A stretch of DNA of 43,601 bases from Coriobacteriales bacterium (GTDB taxonomy: Bacteria; Actinomycetota; Coriobacteriia; Coriobacteriales; UMGS124). A program made the translations under genes and the position numbers. Below the pieces are notes generated by a model. That model did no database searches. It saw nothing but the letters and a program-made list of their open reading frames with translations, and had not been told where the DNA came from. Where the stretch lies: the NCBI GenBank assembly GCA_017515595.1, contig JAFWFL010000048.1, positions 1-43,601 on the forward strand, read 5' to 3'. The first letter of the stretch is position 1; each line of letters opens with the position of its first letter. This document shows, in pieces, positions 15,791-25,917 of the stretch.

Positions 15791-18565
15791 ATGGGTACCC
15801 GTCGCAACACAGAATTCTTATTGCTGATAGTGGGCAGCATACCGGTATTCTTACTGTATGCCATGTATGTAATAAGCCAGGGTGCAGAACTTAATGCCAC
15901 TACGCTCATTGTCCCTATAGGACTTACCCTTGCGTTTGCATCTGCTCATATAGCAATTCGTATTCTTGCTCCAAAGGCTGATCCGGCAGTTTTGCCTATT
16001 GTATTTGTACTCTCGGGTATTGGCATTACTTTTGTGACACGCCTGGCACCTGAAGCAGCTACCAGGCAGGTTATATGGCTCTTTGTTTCGATTACAGCCA
16101 TGATAGTTACTCTTGCGCTCGTACGCAATGTTGATAAGCTTGCCCGTTATAAATATACCATTGGTTTAGTAGGCCTTATTCTTCTGCTCTTGCCAATATT
16201 CTTTGGTTTTGAACGCAACGGTTCAAAACTCTGGATAGGCGTCCCTGATGTTTTAAGCTTCCAGCCGGGAGAAATCTCCAAAGTCCTCATCACCATTTTC
16301 TTGGCAGCATTTCTCTCAGAAAACCGCGAGCTCATGAGTATCAGCAATCATAATATTGGGCCGTTGCGCATCCCCAGGCTTCGTATGCTTCTGCCCTTGT
16401 TTATGATGTGGCTTATTTCTCTCGTAATTGTTATATGGGAACGTGACCTTGGCAGCGCCGCTCTCTTCTTTGTTATCTTTGTCATCATGCTTTATGTAGC
16501 CACGGGACGATGGTTCTATACCATCATTGCCTGCTTGCTACTTATTGCCGGCACCATGCTTGCTTATAATGCCTTTGGCCATGTGCGCACCCGCATTGCG
16601 ATTTGGCTGGACCCCTTTGCCGATCCCTCTAACTCCGGCCTTCAGATTGTCCAATCCCTCTATTCTTTAGCCGACGGAGATTTGCTGGGCATGGGCATTG
16701 GTAAAGGTATGTGCGATTTTATTCCGTTAGTATCGAGCGACTTCATTTTTGCCGCAATTGCCGAGGAAACCGGCTTTTTGGGCGGAAGCGCCGTTATATT
16801 GCTGTTTATGCTCTTTGCTGTACGCGGATTCTTAACTGCAGCCCGTGCCAAGAGCGATATGGCCGGTTTTATGGCAGTAGGTCTCACCTCTTCTATAAGC
16901 TTCCAGGCATTCCTCATTATTGGCGGAGTTACCAGGCTGATTCCCCTTACGGGCGTTACGCTTCCCTTTATGAGTCAGGGCGGCAGCTCGCTTTTAGCAA
17001 GTTTTATCATTGTGGGTCTTATTTTGCGCTGCGGTGACGAAGCAACGGGCACTCAGGTAGAAATGCTTGGCAGCGGAGTTTCTGACCGTACAACGCTTGG
17101 GTATAAGCTCGAAACCCCTGAGAGCGGTGTTTTGGGCCGTCTTGCCTTCTCAAAGAGACTGACAGTGGTTACTGCGGGGTTTGCTCTGCTTTTTGCTGTG
17201 CTCATTGGAAACCTTGCCTGGTATCAAGTTGTTCAGGCAAACACTATCAGAAGTATGCCTTCAAACAGCCACACACTCACAAGACAAGCCATTGTAGAGC
17301 GCGGGAGCATTCTTACATCTGACGGCATTGTGCTGGCAGAAAGTCTGCAGCAAACCGATAATACATATACCCGCAGCTACCCGCAAGGCCAGCTGGCTTC
17401 TCATACGATAGGATATGTGGATACAAGATACGGAACCACCGGTATAGAAAAAACTTATGACAATGTTCTAAGCGGAGGCAATGACTATACCACCTGGACC
17501 GGGACCTTCAATGCACTCGTAGGCACAGTAACGCCCGGTAAGGATGTTGTGCTCACTATTGATTCGCGTATCCAGGCAGCCGCTGAAGCCGCCTTGGTTG
17601 GACAGGTTGGCGGTATTGTGGTTCTCAACCCATCTACCGGTGCAATTCTCGCAAAAGCTTCTTCGCCCAGCTATTCTTACAGTGAACTCGAAGAACTGCT
17701 GGCCAGCGATTCAACGCAGGGTGAGCTTTTTGACCGTACCACTCAGGCACTTTATGCTCCGGGTTCAACCTTTAAAACGGTAACATTGGCCGCGGCTTTA
17801 GATTCCGGCCTTGTGAATATTGACTCTGTGTATGCCGCGCCTGCGGTGCTTGAGATTGGCGGAGGAACAGTAAGCAACTACGACGCTACAGACTATGGCG
17901 AGCTTACTCTTCATGACGCTTTTGTCTACTCAAGCAACACGGTCTTTGCCCAGGTTGCAGTTGATCTTGGCGCTCAGGCACTTATAAGCGAAGCGGCCTC
18001 GTTTGGTTACGGCAGAGTACTTGGCATTGGAGTCCCCATAAAGGCTTCGCTTATGCCTGATCCTGCCGAGATGACCAACTGGGAAACCGCTTGGGCAGGT
18101 GCAGGGCAACCGGTTGGCTCTCATATAAGTCCTTCGGGACCGCAGACAACCGTTTTACAAAATGCCATGATTGCCGCTGCCATTGCGAACGACGGTATTC
18201 TCATGGAGCCTTACATAGTGAAGAGCATCACCACTTCGAACGGAACCGTTGTCTCCGAGACCACTCCCCACTCTCTTGGGAGCGCCTGTTCACGAGCTAC
18301 GGCAGCAATTATCGGCGAAGCCATGCTCGACACGGTAAACGAGGGCACCGGTACTGCCGCAAGTATTGTAGGCGTTAATGTTGCAGGTAAAACCGGCACA
18401 GCCGAAACCAGCAACGACAACCCCAATGCTTGGTTTATTGGATTCGCGCCTTACGAATCACCCGCGGTAGCCGTAGCAGTCGTGATAGAAAACGATGCGG
18501 AACATACCGCCACCGGCATTGCCGGGAACATAATGCAAACCGCGCTTGAAGTCTTGGGAAGGTGA
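15791..18565 (+). CDS. RodA/FtsW glycosyltransferase fused to PbpA-type transpeptidase
   Basis: 924 aa carrying two enzymes that are usually adjacent genes. The N-terminal part (about 1-420) is a SEDS polymerase with about ten to twelve membrane helices. It shows the signature stretches VIWERDLGSAALFF and FMSQGGSSLL and polymerises lipid II. After a short linker and one further hydrophobic segment (about 456-477), the C-terminal part is a class B penicillin-binding protein. Its catalytic S659-TFK662 lies in APGSTFKTV, S714-S-N716 in YSSNTVF, and K867-TG869 in AGKTGTAE, all intact. The frame is continuous with no stop or slippery site. It follows pstP by 2 bp. Fusion fixes the polymerase and cross-linking activities in 1:1 ratio. 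Confidence 0.93.
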   Translation: MGTRRNTEFLLLIVGSIPVFLLYAMYVISQGAELNATTLIVPIGLTLAFASAHIAIRILAPKADPAVLPIVFVLSGIGITFVTRLAPEAATRQVIWLFVSITAMIVTLALVRNVDKLARYKYTIGLVGLILLLLPIFFGFERNGSKLWIGVPDVLSFQPGEISKVLITIFLAAFLSENRELMSISNHNIGPLRIPRLRMLLPLFMMWLISLVIVIWERDLGSAALFFVIFVIMLYVATGRWFYTIIACLLLIAGTMLAYNAFGHVRTRIAIWLDPFADPSNSGLQIVQSLYSLADGDLLGMGIGKGMCDFIPLVSSDFIFAAIAEETGFLGGSAVILLFMLFAVRGFLTAARAKSDMAGFMAVGLTSSISFQAFLIIGGVTRLIPLTGVTLPFMSQGGSSLLASFIIVGLILRCGDEATGTQVEMLGSGVSDRTTLGYKLETPESGVLGRLAFSKRLTVVTAGFALLFAVLIGNLAWYQVVQANTIRSMPSNSHTLTRQAIVERGSILTSDGIVLAESLQQTDNTYTRSYPQGQLASHTIGYVDTRYGTTGIEKTYDNVLSGGNDYTTWTGTFNALVGTVTPGKDVVLTIDSRIQAAAEAALVGQVGGIVVLNPSTGAILAKASSPSYSYSELEELLASDSTQGELFDRTTQALYAPGSTFKTVTLAAALDSGLVNIDSVYAAPAVLEIGGGTVSNYDATDYGELTLHDAFVYSSNTVFAQVAVDLGAQALISEAASFGYGRVLGIGVPIKASLMPDPAEMTNWETAWAGAGQPVGSHISPSGPQTTVLQNAMIAAAIANDGILMEPYIVKSITTSNGTVVSETTPHSLGSACSRATAAIIGEAMLDTVNEGTGTAASIVGVNVAGKTGTAETSNDNPNAWFIGFAPYESPAVAVAVVIENDAEHTATGIAGNIMQTALEVLGR

Positions 18566-18659
18566 TGGATCCCTTGTATATCACACATCAACGCGCCACT
18601 CAGCACGTCAACCATATGTCTAACATACAAGCCGCTCATTCAGCAGATTGGAGAACATC

Positions 18660-21029
18660 ATGGCCACAGTAGATCAGGGAACGGTATTCGGAGGCCGTTA
18701 TGTTGTTCAGTCTCAGGTTGGCACCGGTGGCATGGCTACCGTTTACAGAGGTGTCGACTCGGTTTTGAACCGTACGGTCGCCATCAAGGTCATGCTGCCG
18801 CAATATGCAACCGATCCCGCCTTTGCAGCTCGATTTAAGCAGGAGGCTCAGGCTGCTGCCGCGTTGCAAAGTCCCTATATTGTAGCTGTTTACGACTGGG
18901 GCCGCGACGACGCTACCGGCACCTACTATATTGTTATGGAATACCTGCGCGGTACCGACCTCAAAACAGGTATTCGCAGCCATGGAGCTTTGCCACCGCG
19001 CAAAGTTGCCCAAATTGGAGCACAGGTTTGCTCGGCACTGGCAGTAGCGCATGCCCATGACATTATCCACCGTGATATCAAACCTCAAAACATTATGATC
19101 CAGCCAAACGGCAACGCAAAGGTCATGGACTTTGGCATTGCCCGTGCCGGCAATTCACATCTTACTCAAACAAATTCTGTACTCGGCACAGCGCATTATG
19201 TCTCGCCCGAGCAGGCTCAGGGCAAGGATTTAGGGCCCACTTCAGACCTGTACTCACTTGGTGTTGTTATGTATGAAGCCGCAACCGGACAGCTCCCCTT
19301 TGATGGCGAAGATGCGGTATCGGTTGCTCTCAAACAGGTAAGCGATGAGCCCGCTTTGCCAAGCAGTTTGAATCCAAACATCGACACGGTTTTGGAAAGC
19401 ATCATTTTGCGCCTCATGTCCAAAAATCCTGCCAACAGATTCCAAACCGCAGATGAGCTGCGTCGTGTTCTCAACGACTACATCATGGGCCGCCCTGTTA
19501 AGACTCCGGTAGTTACCAGCGTCTTAGGTGCCGGTACTACCATGAGGCAAACAGTCCGCACACAAGCTATGCCTAATTCTCAGGTAAACATTGGCGGCAC
19601 CATCACAAGCACCAGCGGCGAAATCAGCTCATCCGGTGCACGTATGATTCGCGAGCCGTTTAAAACAAGCCGTGCAAATCCCGGAACATCATCTAACAAC
19701 CGGGCCCAGCAACGCTCTCAAACTCAATCCGAGAAGCCCAACCACACCGCTTTGATTGTCACTGCTGTTACCGTTGGTGTTATCGCTCTTGTCGCCATGA
19801 TTATTATCTGGGTATCGAGCTGCAGCACTCCGTCAACCCCCGCCGGTAACAACGGGAACCAAAACAAACCGACACCAAGCCAAACCTCGGGCGAAGTCTC
19901 TATGCCCAACCTTATTAACCAGACACAAAGTGATGCCACGAGCATTCTCAACAGCAACGGTCTTAATATTGGGCATATTTCGACAGCACCAAGCGACATT
20001 ATTGCCGAGGGCAAAGTGGTTTCTCAAACCCCTGAAGCCAACCAGCAAATAGTTGCAGGATCATACGTTGACCTTGTTATCAGCAGCGGTACAGATAAAG
20101 TTGCTGTGCCTTCGCTTCTTGGTAAAACCGAGGCAGAGGCAGCAACGCTTGCAAACCAAGCCGGAATCAAAGTAACACGTGACTACGCTCTCGACGCTTA
20201 CAGCAGCGATTACCCAGAAAACACCATTGCTTACTATCAACCTGCAAATCAAACCGTAACTAAAGGTACAACCGTCCGTTACGGTCTCAGCAAAGGTGTA
20301 GATCCGGCAACGCTCAAGGTTGTGGTACCCGGTGTTGTAGGCTGGTATTACGGTGATGCTCAATACACAATTGAACTTCTTGAGCTCCAAACTTATATAG
20401 CATGGGAGCACAGCGAAACCATGCCTGACAATTGTGTCATACGTCTTGAGCCTGATGAAGGTACCGAGCTTTCAAAGCATGAGGTCGTGACTATTTATGT
20501 AAGTTCCGGTCCTGCTCCCTATACGCTTCCTGATTATGCTGCAGATAATTGGAGCTGGCAGGCAGCACAAAATGACTTGCTCTACAACCATCCGGGATTA
20601 CAGCTCAACGTCACCGTTGACACATCTCAAATTCCGCCTACTCCGGAACAAGCAGGCAAGGTTACCTCGGTTTACCCTGTTCCGGGAACAGAAATTTCGC
20701 GCGGAGCAACCGTAACCTTAACCGCATACGGCGATTATCCGCATAGCATAGTACCCAATGTCAACGGCAGGAGCTTAAACGAGGCATATTCAATTATGAC
20801 AAACGAGGGCTTCTCGGCAGTTGCGCTTGACACCGACGGCAATCCTATTGCGTCATATGACGGTTATACCGTAGCATACACAGACCCAAGCGGCGATTCT
20901 TCGCAACCCGTAGGCTCAACCATATACATTTATGCAACGCCCCCGGCTCCGGAACCTGAAAACAGCTCCGATTCTGAAGAATTACCTATTCAAAACACCG
21001 AGTCTGGTTCACAGGAACCTGAGACATAA
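18660..21029 (+). CDS. pknB: PASTA-domain Ser/Thr protein kinase, PknB type
   Basis: 789 aa. The kinase domain (about 13-275) has GTGGMATV, K43, HRDIKPQN (137-144), DFG (157-159) and an activation loop with T169 and T171 before GTAHYVSPE, matching the autophosphorylated pair of mycobacterial PknB. A Ser/Thr-rich juxtamembrane linker (276-360) and one membrane helix (about 364-387) come next. Five PASTA-like repeats (about 412-745), more diverged towards the end, give way to an acidic tail. PASTA domains bind muropeptides or lipid II outside the cell, so the protein reports cell-wall status to the cytoplasm. ATG 18660 is chosen over TTG 18648 because GGAG stands 6 nt before it. It is the last gene of the operon, after a 94-bp gap. 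Confidence 0.95.
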   Translation: MATVDQGTVFGGRYVVQSQVGTGGMATVYRGVDSVLNRTVAIKVMLPQYATDPAFAARFKQEAQAAAALQSPYIVAVYDWGRDDATGTYYIVMEYLRGTDLKTGIRSHGALPPRKVAQIGAQVCSALAVAHAHDIIHRDIKPQNIMIQPNGNAKVMDFGIARAGNSHLTQTNSVLGTAHYVSPEQAQGKDLGPTSDLYSLGVVMYEAATGQLPFDGEDAVSVALKQVSDEPALPSSLNPNIDTVLESIILRLMSKNPANRFQTADELRRVLNDYIMGRPVKTPVVTSVLGAGTTMRQTVRTQAMPNSQVNIGGTITSTSGEISSSGARMIREPFKTSRANPGTSSNNRAQQRSQTQSEKPNHTALIVTAVTVGVIALVAMIIIWVSSCSTPSTPAGNNGNQNKPTPSQTSGEVSMPNLINQTQSDATSILNSNGLNIGHISTAPSDIIAEGKVVSQTPEANQQIVAGSYVDLVISSGTDKVAVPSLLGKTEAEAATLANQAGIKVTRDYALDAYSSDYPENTIAYYQPANQTVTKGTTVRYGLSKGVDPATLKVVVPGVVGWYYGDAQYTIELLELQTYIAWEHSETMPDNCVIRLEPDEGTELSKHEVVTIYVSSGPAPYTLPDYAADNWSWQAAQNDLLYNHPGLQLNVTVDTSQIPPTPEQAGKVTSVYPVPGTEISRGATVTLTAYGDYPHSIVPNVNGRSLNEAYSIMTNEGFSAVALDTDGNPIASYDGYTVAYTDPSGDSSQPVGSTIYIYATPPAPEPENSSDSEELPIQNTESGSQEPET

Positions 21030-21057
21030 CATCAAAAGCTTTTCTACGCATCAATAC

Positions 21058-21099
21058 AAGGCGGGTCTGACCGGAAAACCTTTTGGTCAGACCCGCCTT
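21058..21099. terminator. Long hairpin between converging pknB and amidohydrolase genes
   Basis: A perfect 15-bp stem (21058-21072 with 21085-21099) closes a 12-nt loop. On the plus strand it is followed by a loosely T-rich CGTTCTTTTA, on the minus strand by no T run. Position and stability suggest termination of the pknB operon and perhaps of both genes. Confidence 0.65.
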
Positions 21100-21129
21100 A
21101 GTATGTCGTTCTTTTAGATAAATTATCAA

Positions 21130-22332
21130 TTACGCTGATTTGCAAAGACGCCTTAAAGCTTCAGTAAGAATAGCAGAAGTCAGCTTAGCAGTCTGCGGTA
21201 AAGACTCGGCATTAACGCGAAAACGCGGAGTATGTCCTCCGGCAGGAGATGCAACTCCCACCTTAAAGAAAGCAGTAGGACAAATCTTGGAGTATTCCGA
21301 GAAATCCTCGCCTCCCATAACCGCTTCACCATCAATTACTTTGAGATTCAGACCCTGGGCAACTTTGCGAATCATATCGATGAGTTCAGGATTGTTTATC
21401 ACAGCATCACAATCTGCCCGCCAGTAGAGATCCACGGTATAACCCTCTGCTTCTAATGCCTTGCACTTTTGAAGCATCTTTTCATATACCAGTGCCCGCA
21501 CTTCCTCGTTAAAAGTACGCACGGTACCTTCTAGCTCGGCAGTATCAGGAATAACGTTATGTGTAGTCCCCGCAGTAAACCTTCCTACCGTAACAACAAC
21601 AGGTTCAAACGGTTTCACGGCACGGCTCGCAATTTCCTGCAAAGAAATGACCATTCGTGCTGCCGCCGGAATAGGATCGAGCGTCCTATGAGGGTATGCA
21701 GCATGCCCGCCTCGGCCTCTAACTGTAATGGTAAAATAGTTCACGGCCGCCTGTAAAGGTCCCGGCTTGACAGCAACCAAACCGGAGTCAACAGAACCGT
21801 CTACATGCAAACCAAACATTTGCTGAACGCCAAGTTCCTGCAATTTACCGGTTGCTACTATTTTCCCTGCTCCGTTATTTATTTCTTCAGAGGGCTGGAA
21901 AACAAATACGACCGTTCCGGGAATACGGCTTGAAGCATCATTTTGTGATGCAATTTCGCCGAGTATACGGGCAGCTCCCAAAAGATTGGTAAGATGAAAG
22001 TCATGCCCGCATGCGTGCATACAGCCAGGATGCAGCGAAGTATATTCCACGCCCGAATCCTCGGTTATGGGTAGCGCATCAATATCAGATCTGAACGCAA
22101 CAACGGGGCCGCTCGGATCTCCCACAACGCGCGCTAAAGCACCGGTCTCAAGACCCAGGTCCAACATCTCTACACCGGGCATCAGGCTTAAAAGCTCCTT
22201 GATTTTGGCTGTTGTTTTAACCTCAGAAAACCCGACTTCAGGATGCATATGGAACCACTTGAATACCTCAATAAGATCCTGCTCGGGGTCAAGCGGAGTA
22301 TGTATCTTGAGCTCTTCTCCGTTAACAGACAT
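21130..22332 (-). CDS. M20 family amidohydrolase (hippurate/N-acyl-amino-acid hydrolase type)
   Basis: 400 aa. Motifs of the HipO/IAA-amino-acid hydrolase branch of peptidase family M20 are WFHMHPEVGFSE, the metal site CMHACGHDFH, QPSEEINNGAG with the catalytic glutamate pair, GRGGHAAYPH at the start of the lid domain, and GGEDFSEY near the end. These dinuclear-metal enzymes cleave an N-acyl or amide bond of an amino-acid conjugate in the cytoplasm. ATG 22332 is used, with GGGGG about 11 nt upstream; a TTG at 22356 would start inside the tRNA terminator. Monocistronic, converging on pknB. Its natural substrate is not evident. Confidence 0.88.
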   Translation of the reverse strand: MSVNGEELKIHTPLDPEQDLIEVFKWFHMHPEVGFSEVKTTAKIKELLSLMPGVEMLDLGLETGALARVVGDPSGPVVAFRSDIDALPITEDSGVEYTSLHPGCMHACGHDFHLTNLLGAARILGEIASQNDASSRIPGTVVFVFQPSEEINNGAGKIVATGKLQELGVQQMFGLHVDGSVDSGLVAVKPGPLQAAVNYFTITVRGRGGHAAYPHRTLDPIPAAARMVISLQEIASRAVKPFEPVVVTVGRFTAGTTHNVIPDTAELEGTVRTFNEEVRALVYEKMLQKCKALEAEGYTVDLYWRADCDAVINNPELIDMIRKVAQGLNLKVIDGEAVMGGEDFSEYSKICPTAFFKVGVASPAGGHTPRFRVNAESLPQTAKLTSAILTEALRRLCKSA

Positions 22333-22353
22333 TGTGAAATTCGCCCCCTTAAA

Positions 22354-22375
22354 CAAAAAAGCGCCTCGCGGCGCT
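22354..22375 (-). terminator. Rho-independent terminator after tRNA-Ser(UGA)
   Basis: On the minus strand, AGCGCC-GCGA-GGCGCT makes a 6-bp stem with a tetraloop and runs directly into TTTTTTG. It ends tRNA-Ser(UGA) before the amidohydrolase gene. Confidence 0.85.
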
Positions 22376-22387
22376 CATTTATCCTTC

Positions 22388-22478
22388 TGGCGGAAGGAGA
22401 GGGATTCGAACCCTCGGTACGGGGTCACCGCACGGCGGTTTTCAAGACCGCTGCATTCAACCACTCTGCCATCCTTCC
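22388..22478 (-). tRNA. tRNA-Ser(UGA)
   Basis: The acceptor stem GGAAGGA/TCCTTCC is perfect, anticodon loop CTTGAAA gives anticodon UGA, a long variable arm is present, the T-loop is GGTTCGAATCC, and discriminator G is followed by encoded CCA. Confidence 0.97.
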
Positions 22479-22641
22479 AAGCAGGAGATTATAAACCCTT
22501 ACTCACCATCTCGGCGAGAAAAAGCCAATCTTCACGCGAAACCCGCAACTGTTCTCCTTGTTCTCCATTGTGAACCCATGAAACAGCAGCCCGGAGTTTT
22601 ACCGGAAAAGAGCAAAAAGCATGACAGATCATTGCAATAAA

Positions 22642-23619
22642 CTAACTATACGAATTATTGTCAAAGTATTTTATTGCCTCAAGCTCCCATGCTCTACGGT
22701 TCCCTTTTACTACCGTATCAAGTATCAGACCGCAAACCAATAAAAGAGCAGCAAGTCCACAAAACGCTACTGCCACTAATGCAGATGGTAATCGTTCAAC
22801 CAATCCGGTATAACTAAACTCAATCACTATGGGAATGCCTATAGCAAGTCCTACCAACAAGAACAGCGCAGCCATAATAGAGAAAAACCCTAATGGCTTA
22901 TAATCCTTAAACAAGGAAAATATACACTTCAAAACTTTCATTCCGTCAGAAAATGTATTAAGCTTTGAAACAGAGCCTTTGGGCCTGTCTCTATACTCAA
23001 TAGGAATCTGACTAATACGCCAACGCCTGTCAACCGCAAAGATAGATAATTCTGTCTCTAACTCAAAACCAGGTGATAGAATAGGCAGTGTTTTTGCGAA
23101 TGTATGATTAAATGCTCTATACCCGGACATTACATCAGCATATTTAAAACCGTATAATAAATTTATCAACCAGCAGACAAGATCATTTCCTGCATTATGA
23201 AATGCACGTTTATTTTCTCGTACATATGTTCCGTTACTTAACCGGTCACCTACCACATGGTCAGCCAAACCCTGTTCAAGAGGTCTTAAAAGCTCATGTA
23301 CCTTTTCTGCGGGATATGTATCATCACCGTCAACCAATACATAATATTTTGCTTCAATATCTCTCAGCATTTGACGAACCACGTTACCCTTGCCTTGCCG
23401 TGGTTCGCGAATTACTACCGCACCTGCGTCTAAAGCCAATGCTGCGGTATCATCATTTGAATTATTATCATAAACATATATACGAGCTTGCGGAAGCTCA
23501 CGTTTAAAATCCCGGACAACTTTTGTTATGGTAGAAGCTTCATTATAGCACGGTATTAATACAGCGACATTACTTCCATCATTGAAAGTCGTGTCTTCTT
23601 CTGTAAACTGTGACCTCAT
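22642..23619 (-). CDS. GT2 glycosyltransferase with two C-terminal membrane helices (polyprenyl-phosphate sugar synthase type)
   Basis: 325 aa. The GT-A domain shows VAVLIPCYNEAST, YVYDNNSNDDT, IREPRQGKGNVVRQML, the metal motif VDGDDTYP, and DVMSGYRAFNHTF, the last typical of bacterial dolichyl-phosphate-mannose-synthase-like proteins. IEYRDRPKGSVSKL is the lipid-phosphate contact region. Two membrane helices (about 247-270 and 282-305) anchor it. The likely reaction is transfer of a hexose from a nucleotide sugar to undecaprenyl phosphate at the inner membrane face. ATG 23619 has AGG and a purine-rich GGAGAGAGATAGG upstream. It lies downstream of the large polytopic protein gene, which would use the product outside. 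Confidence 0.88.
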   Translation of the reverse strand: MRSQFTEEDTTFNDGSNVAVLIPCYNEASTITKVVRDFKRELPQARIYVYDNNSNDDTAALALDAGAVVIREPRQGKGNVVRQMLRDIEAKYYVLVDGDDTYPAEKVHELLRPLEQGLADHVVGDRLSNGTYVRENKRAFHNAGNDLVCWLINLLYGFKYADVMSGYRAFNHTFAKTLPILSPGFELETELSIFAVDRRWRISQIPIEYRDRPKGSVSKLNTFSDGMKVLKCIFSLFKDYKPLGFFSIMAALFLLVGLAIGIPIVIEFSYTGLVERLPSALVAVAFCGLAALLLVCGLILDTVVKGNRRAWELEAIKYFDNNSYS

Positions 23620-23696
23620 AACCTATCTCTCTCCCTTTATGCCAAGCCGTCATCATGAAACATAGGTTCAGCGTTCTTTAAATACCGGTAATTATA

Positions 23697-25727
23697 TTAA
23701 TCTGTTTCCATCGTCTCAATTAAATGAAGTTTTAACCCATTGTCAGTATAATCAACAGAATACAAAGAACATTCGGCAATATCGTTTGGATTATCAAAGT
23801 ACTGTCCAAATTGTTCTATGAAATACCCGTCAACCGATCCTAAATACAATTTATCAAATCCTTCAAGGTACAAAAGAAAATCTTCACTGGTAATAATAAA
23901 AGAAACAGGGTCGGCTTCAACACCAAATGAGCTCGCATACCACCCGTTTGATCTATGCGGCGTTAAATAATAGTTAACAAGCGTAGCCCTAAATGCATCT
24001 TGGTCTTGATAGATACAGTAAATAGAATCTTTTTCATACGACAAGCTATTTATAAATTCTGCCTCTTGTTCTTTAGGATATATCCATTGATAATCGGGTG
24101 TAACAAACAGTGTTTTCAAACCCGTACCGCCTTGACACAGAATTAATACTGCAATAATAACAACGAACATAAGATTTTGGGACAGAACATTTTTTGCAAC
24201 ATAATTACTGTTGTCTGACGCCGGATTCTCAATACCGTATTTTTGATAGCGAAACACATATACTATGAAGGCCACAAGAAATATGATTAATCCATATACA
24301 TATGAACCCATGTACCGTTCGAAAGATGCGAGCTTTTCTCCTTCATACCAGCCAAAGCAAAACAGGTATAAAGCCAGTAGAGAAAACAAATAACCAATAG
24401 TTCCGAGAATGAGAGCGACTATTGCAACAACAATTAACCTTTTAATGCTGTTGCTCTTACGATACATAACATATAATGCAACAAAGCATATACATATACA
24501 AATTATGATCTGGAAAAACGGTAAACTAATGGTTCCTTCAAAAATCGGTTGCATATAAAGCGCTTCAAAATAGGCAGACTTTACTCCTAACTGCCATGCT
24601 TCGCCCGCTGAACCCAGCAGTATTTCTGCAAAACCTTGAACGCTGATATCAGAAACACTAAACTGCCGGGTGGCATAACTCAGAACTGAATTGAAATAAT
24701 ACCTATCCGGCAGATAATTGTCAGTATAGAATTCCCAAGCCATCATATATGCCAAAGGCAGCAAGCACATCATTATTAAATACACTACATGACGTTTTTC
24801 TATAAACGGTTCATTGGATTTTGCTGCCTTTTTATGCTGCAGCCATTCTAAAACATATCTTAAAAATACCACACCAATACACAGCGCACTAAAGGCCAGC
24901 CCCATTTGTTTGGTTAATACCATTGACAGTTGAACTATGGTAAAAAAAATACTATTGTAGGGTTTCAATAAATCTGTGCACAAAGCACAATATAATCCCA
25001 AAGCCAATAAGCATGATAGCAGTACATCAGCATAAATAGTAAGAAAATACGTACTGGCGAAGGATTTTAGCATACATAGTATAAGTATAAGGCCAGTTGA
25101 TAATACCACTTCTAGGATTACGCCAAGTATTGAAGTACTATATTTATAGTTTATATGCGTAAACAGATAAACCATTATCGACATAATCGTTATATGTAAA
25201 GCAAAATAACAAATAGATTCACTAAACATGCTTCCATTAAATATGCAAATATAATACTCTATCAAAGAGGCAAAAGGTAAGTAATCTTTATGTATAAGCA
25301 ATACTGACTCGGGAACCGTATAAAAAGTATCGAGGCGCAGCATTTCCTGTACCATTATTCCCCAATGCGAGAATTCATCCCAGGAGGTAAACTGCCTATT
25401 GAAATCTATTACTGTTATTAATAAAAATAGGATTAAAAATAAAAAAAATGACGAGTCAAAGTATAATTGCAGAATTCTTTTGACATTTTTATTTGTAATA
25501 AGCGATTTAACACTTATGAAGATACTTGTTACACAGAGAAGAATTACAGCGATATTACCAATAATAAATGTGTTAAAAATAACGCCGCTGGTAAAAAGCA
25601 GCAACGGTGGCAGCAAAAAGACCAGAGGAAGGCATCTGCCAAAACTTCTGCCTGAGAAAACAACAATAGGAAAACTGGCAGACAATACATATATTAATAT
25701 ATATATAATAGAATGAATCGAAACCAT
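23697..25727 (-). CDS. Large polytopic membrane protein, putative GT-C-type glycosyltransferase
   Basis: 676 aa with about twelve to fourteen hydrophobic segments, then a soluble C-terminal domain of about 130 residues outside the membrane. The first large outside loop holds TSWDEFSHWG; an Asp/Glu pair at that place is the catalytic-site pattern of GT-C enzymes that use polyprenyl-phosphate sugars. No named family is recognised. The start is ATG 25727, because AAAGGA stands 5 nt before it; frames opening further up (TTG 25793 and two ATGs) lack a ribosome site. The gene is clearly richer in A+T than its surroundings, with many ATA and AAT codons, which suggests transfer. The GT2 gene 77 bp downstream probably supplies its donor. 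Confidence 0.78.
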   Translation of the reverse strand: MVSIHSIIYILIYVLSASFPIVVFSGRSFGRCLPLVFLLPPLLLFTSGVIFNTFIIGNIAVILLCVTSIFISVKSLITNKNVKRILQLYFDSSFFLFLILFLLITVIDFNRQFTSWDEFSHWGIMVQEMLRLDTFYTVPESVLLIHKDYLPFASLIEYYICIFNGSMFSESICYFALHITIMSIMVYLFTHINYKYSTSILGVILEVVLSTGLILILCMLKSFASTYFLTIYADVLLSCLLALGLYCALCTDLLKPYNSIFFTIVQLSMVLTKQMGLAFSALCIGVVFLRYVLEWLQHKKAAKSNEPFIEKRHVVYLIMMCLLPLAYMMAWEFYTDNYLPDRYYFNSVLSYATRQFSVSDISVQGFAEILLGSAGEAWQLGVKSAYFEALYMQPIFEGTISLPFFQIIICICICFVALYVMYRKSNSIKRLIVVAIVALILGTIGYLFSLLALYLFCFGWYEGEKLASFERYMGSYVYGLIIFLVAFIVYVFRYQKYGIENPASDNSNYVAKNVLSQNLMFVVIIAVLILCQGGTGLKTLFVTPDYQWIYPKEQEAEFINSLSYEKDSIYCIYQDQDAFRATLVNYYLTPHRSNGWYASSFGVEADPVSFIITSEDFLLYLEGFDKLYLGSVDGYFIEQFGQYFDNPNDIAECSLYSVDYTDNGLKLHLIETMETD

Positions 25728-25839
25728 CAGGTTCCTTTCTACATAAATCATATGATTCAAATTAAAAATATTGTAGAAAAGAGACATATGCAAAAGAGTA
25801 TAAACACGTAGATTCTCAGAATAATCAATACTGTATATG

Positions 25840-25872
25840 TTTTAATATTTTATGAGCAATATTTTAATATTT
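25840..25872. repeat. Paired direct repeat TTTTAATATTT, 22 bp apart
   Basis: TTTTAATATTT occurs at 25840-25850 and again at 25862-25872, each containing the palindrome AATATT. A 22-bp period is about two helical turns, as expected for a dimer-of-dimers operator, but AT-rich DNA gives such matches easily. Confidence 0.4.
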
Positions 25873-25917
25873 GAATTATTTCTTCAGTATTTTCATGAGG
25901 CTCTTTGCTGTGTATGT

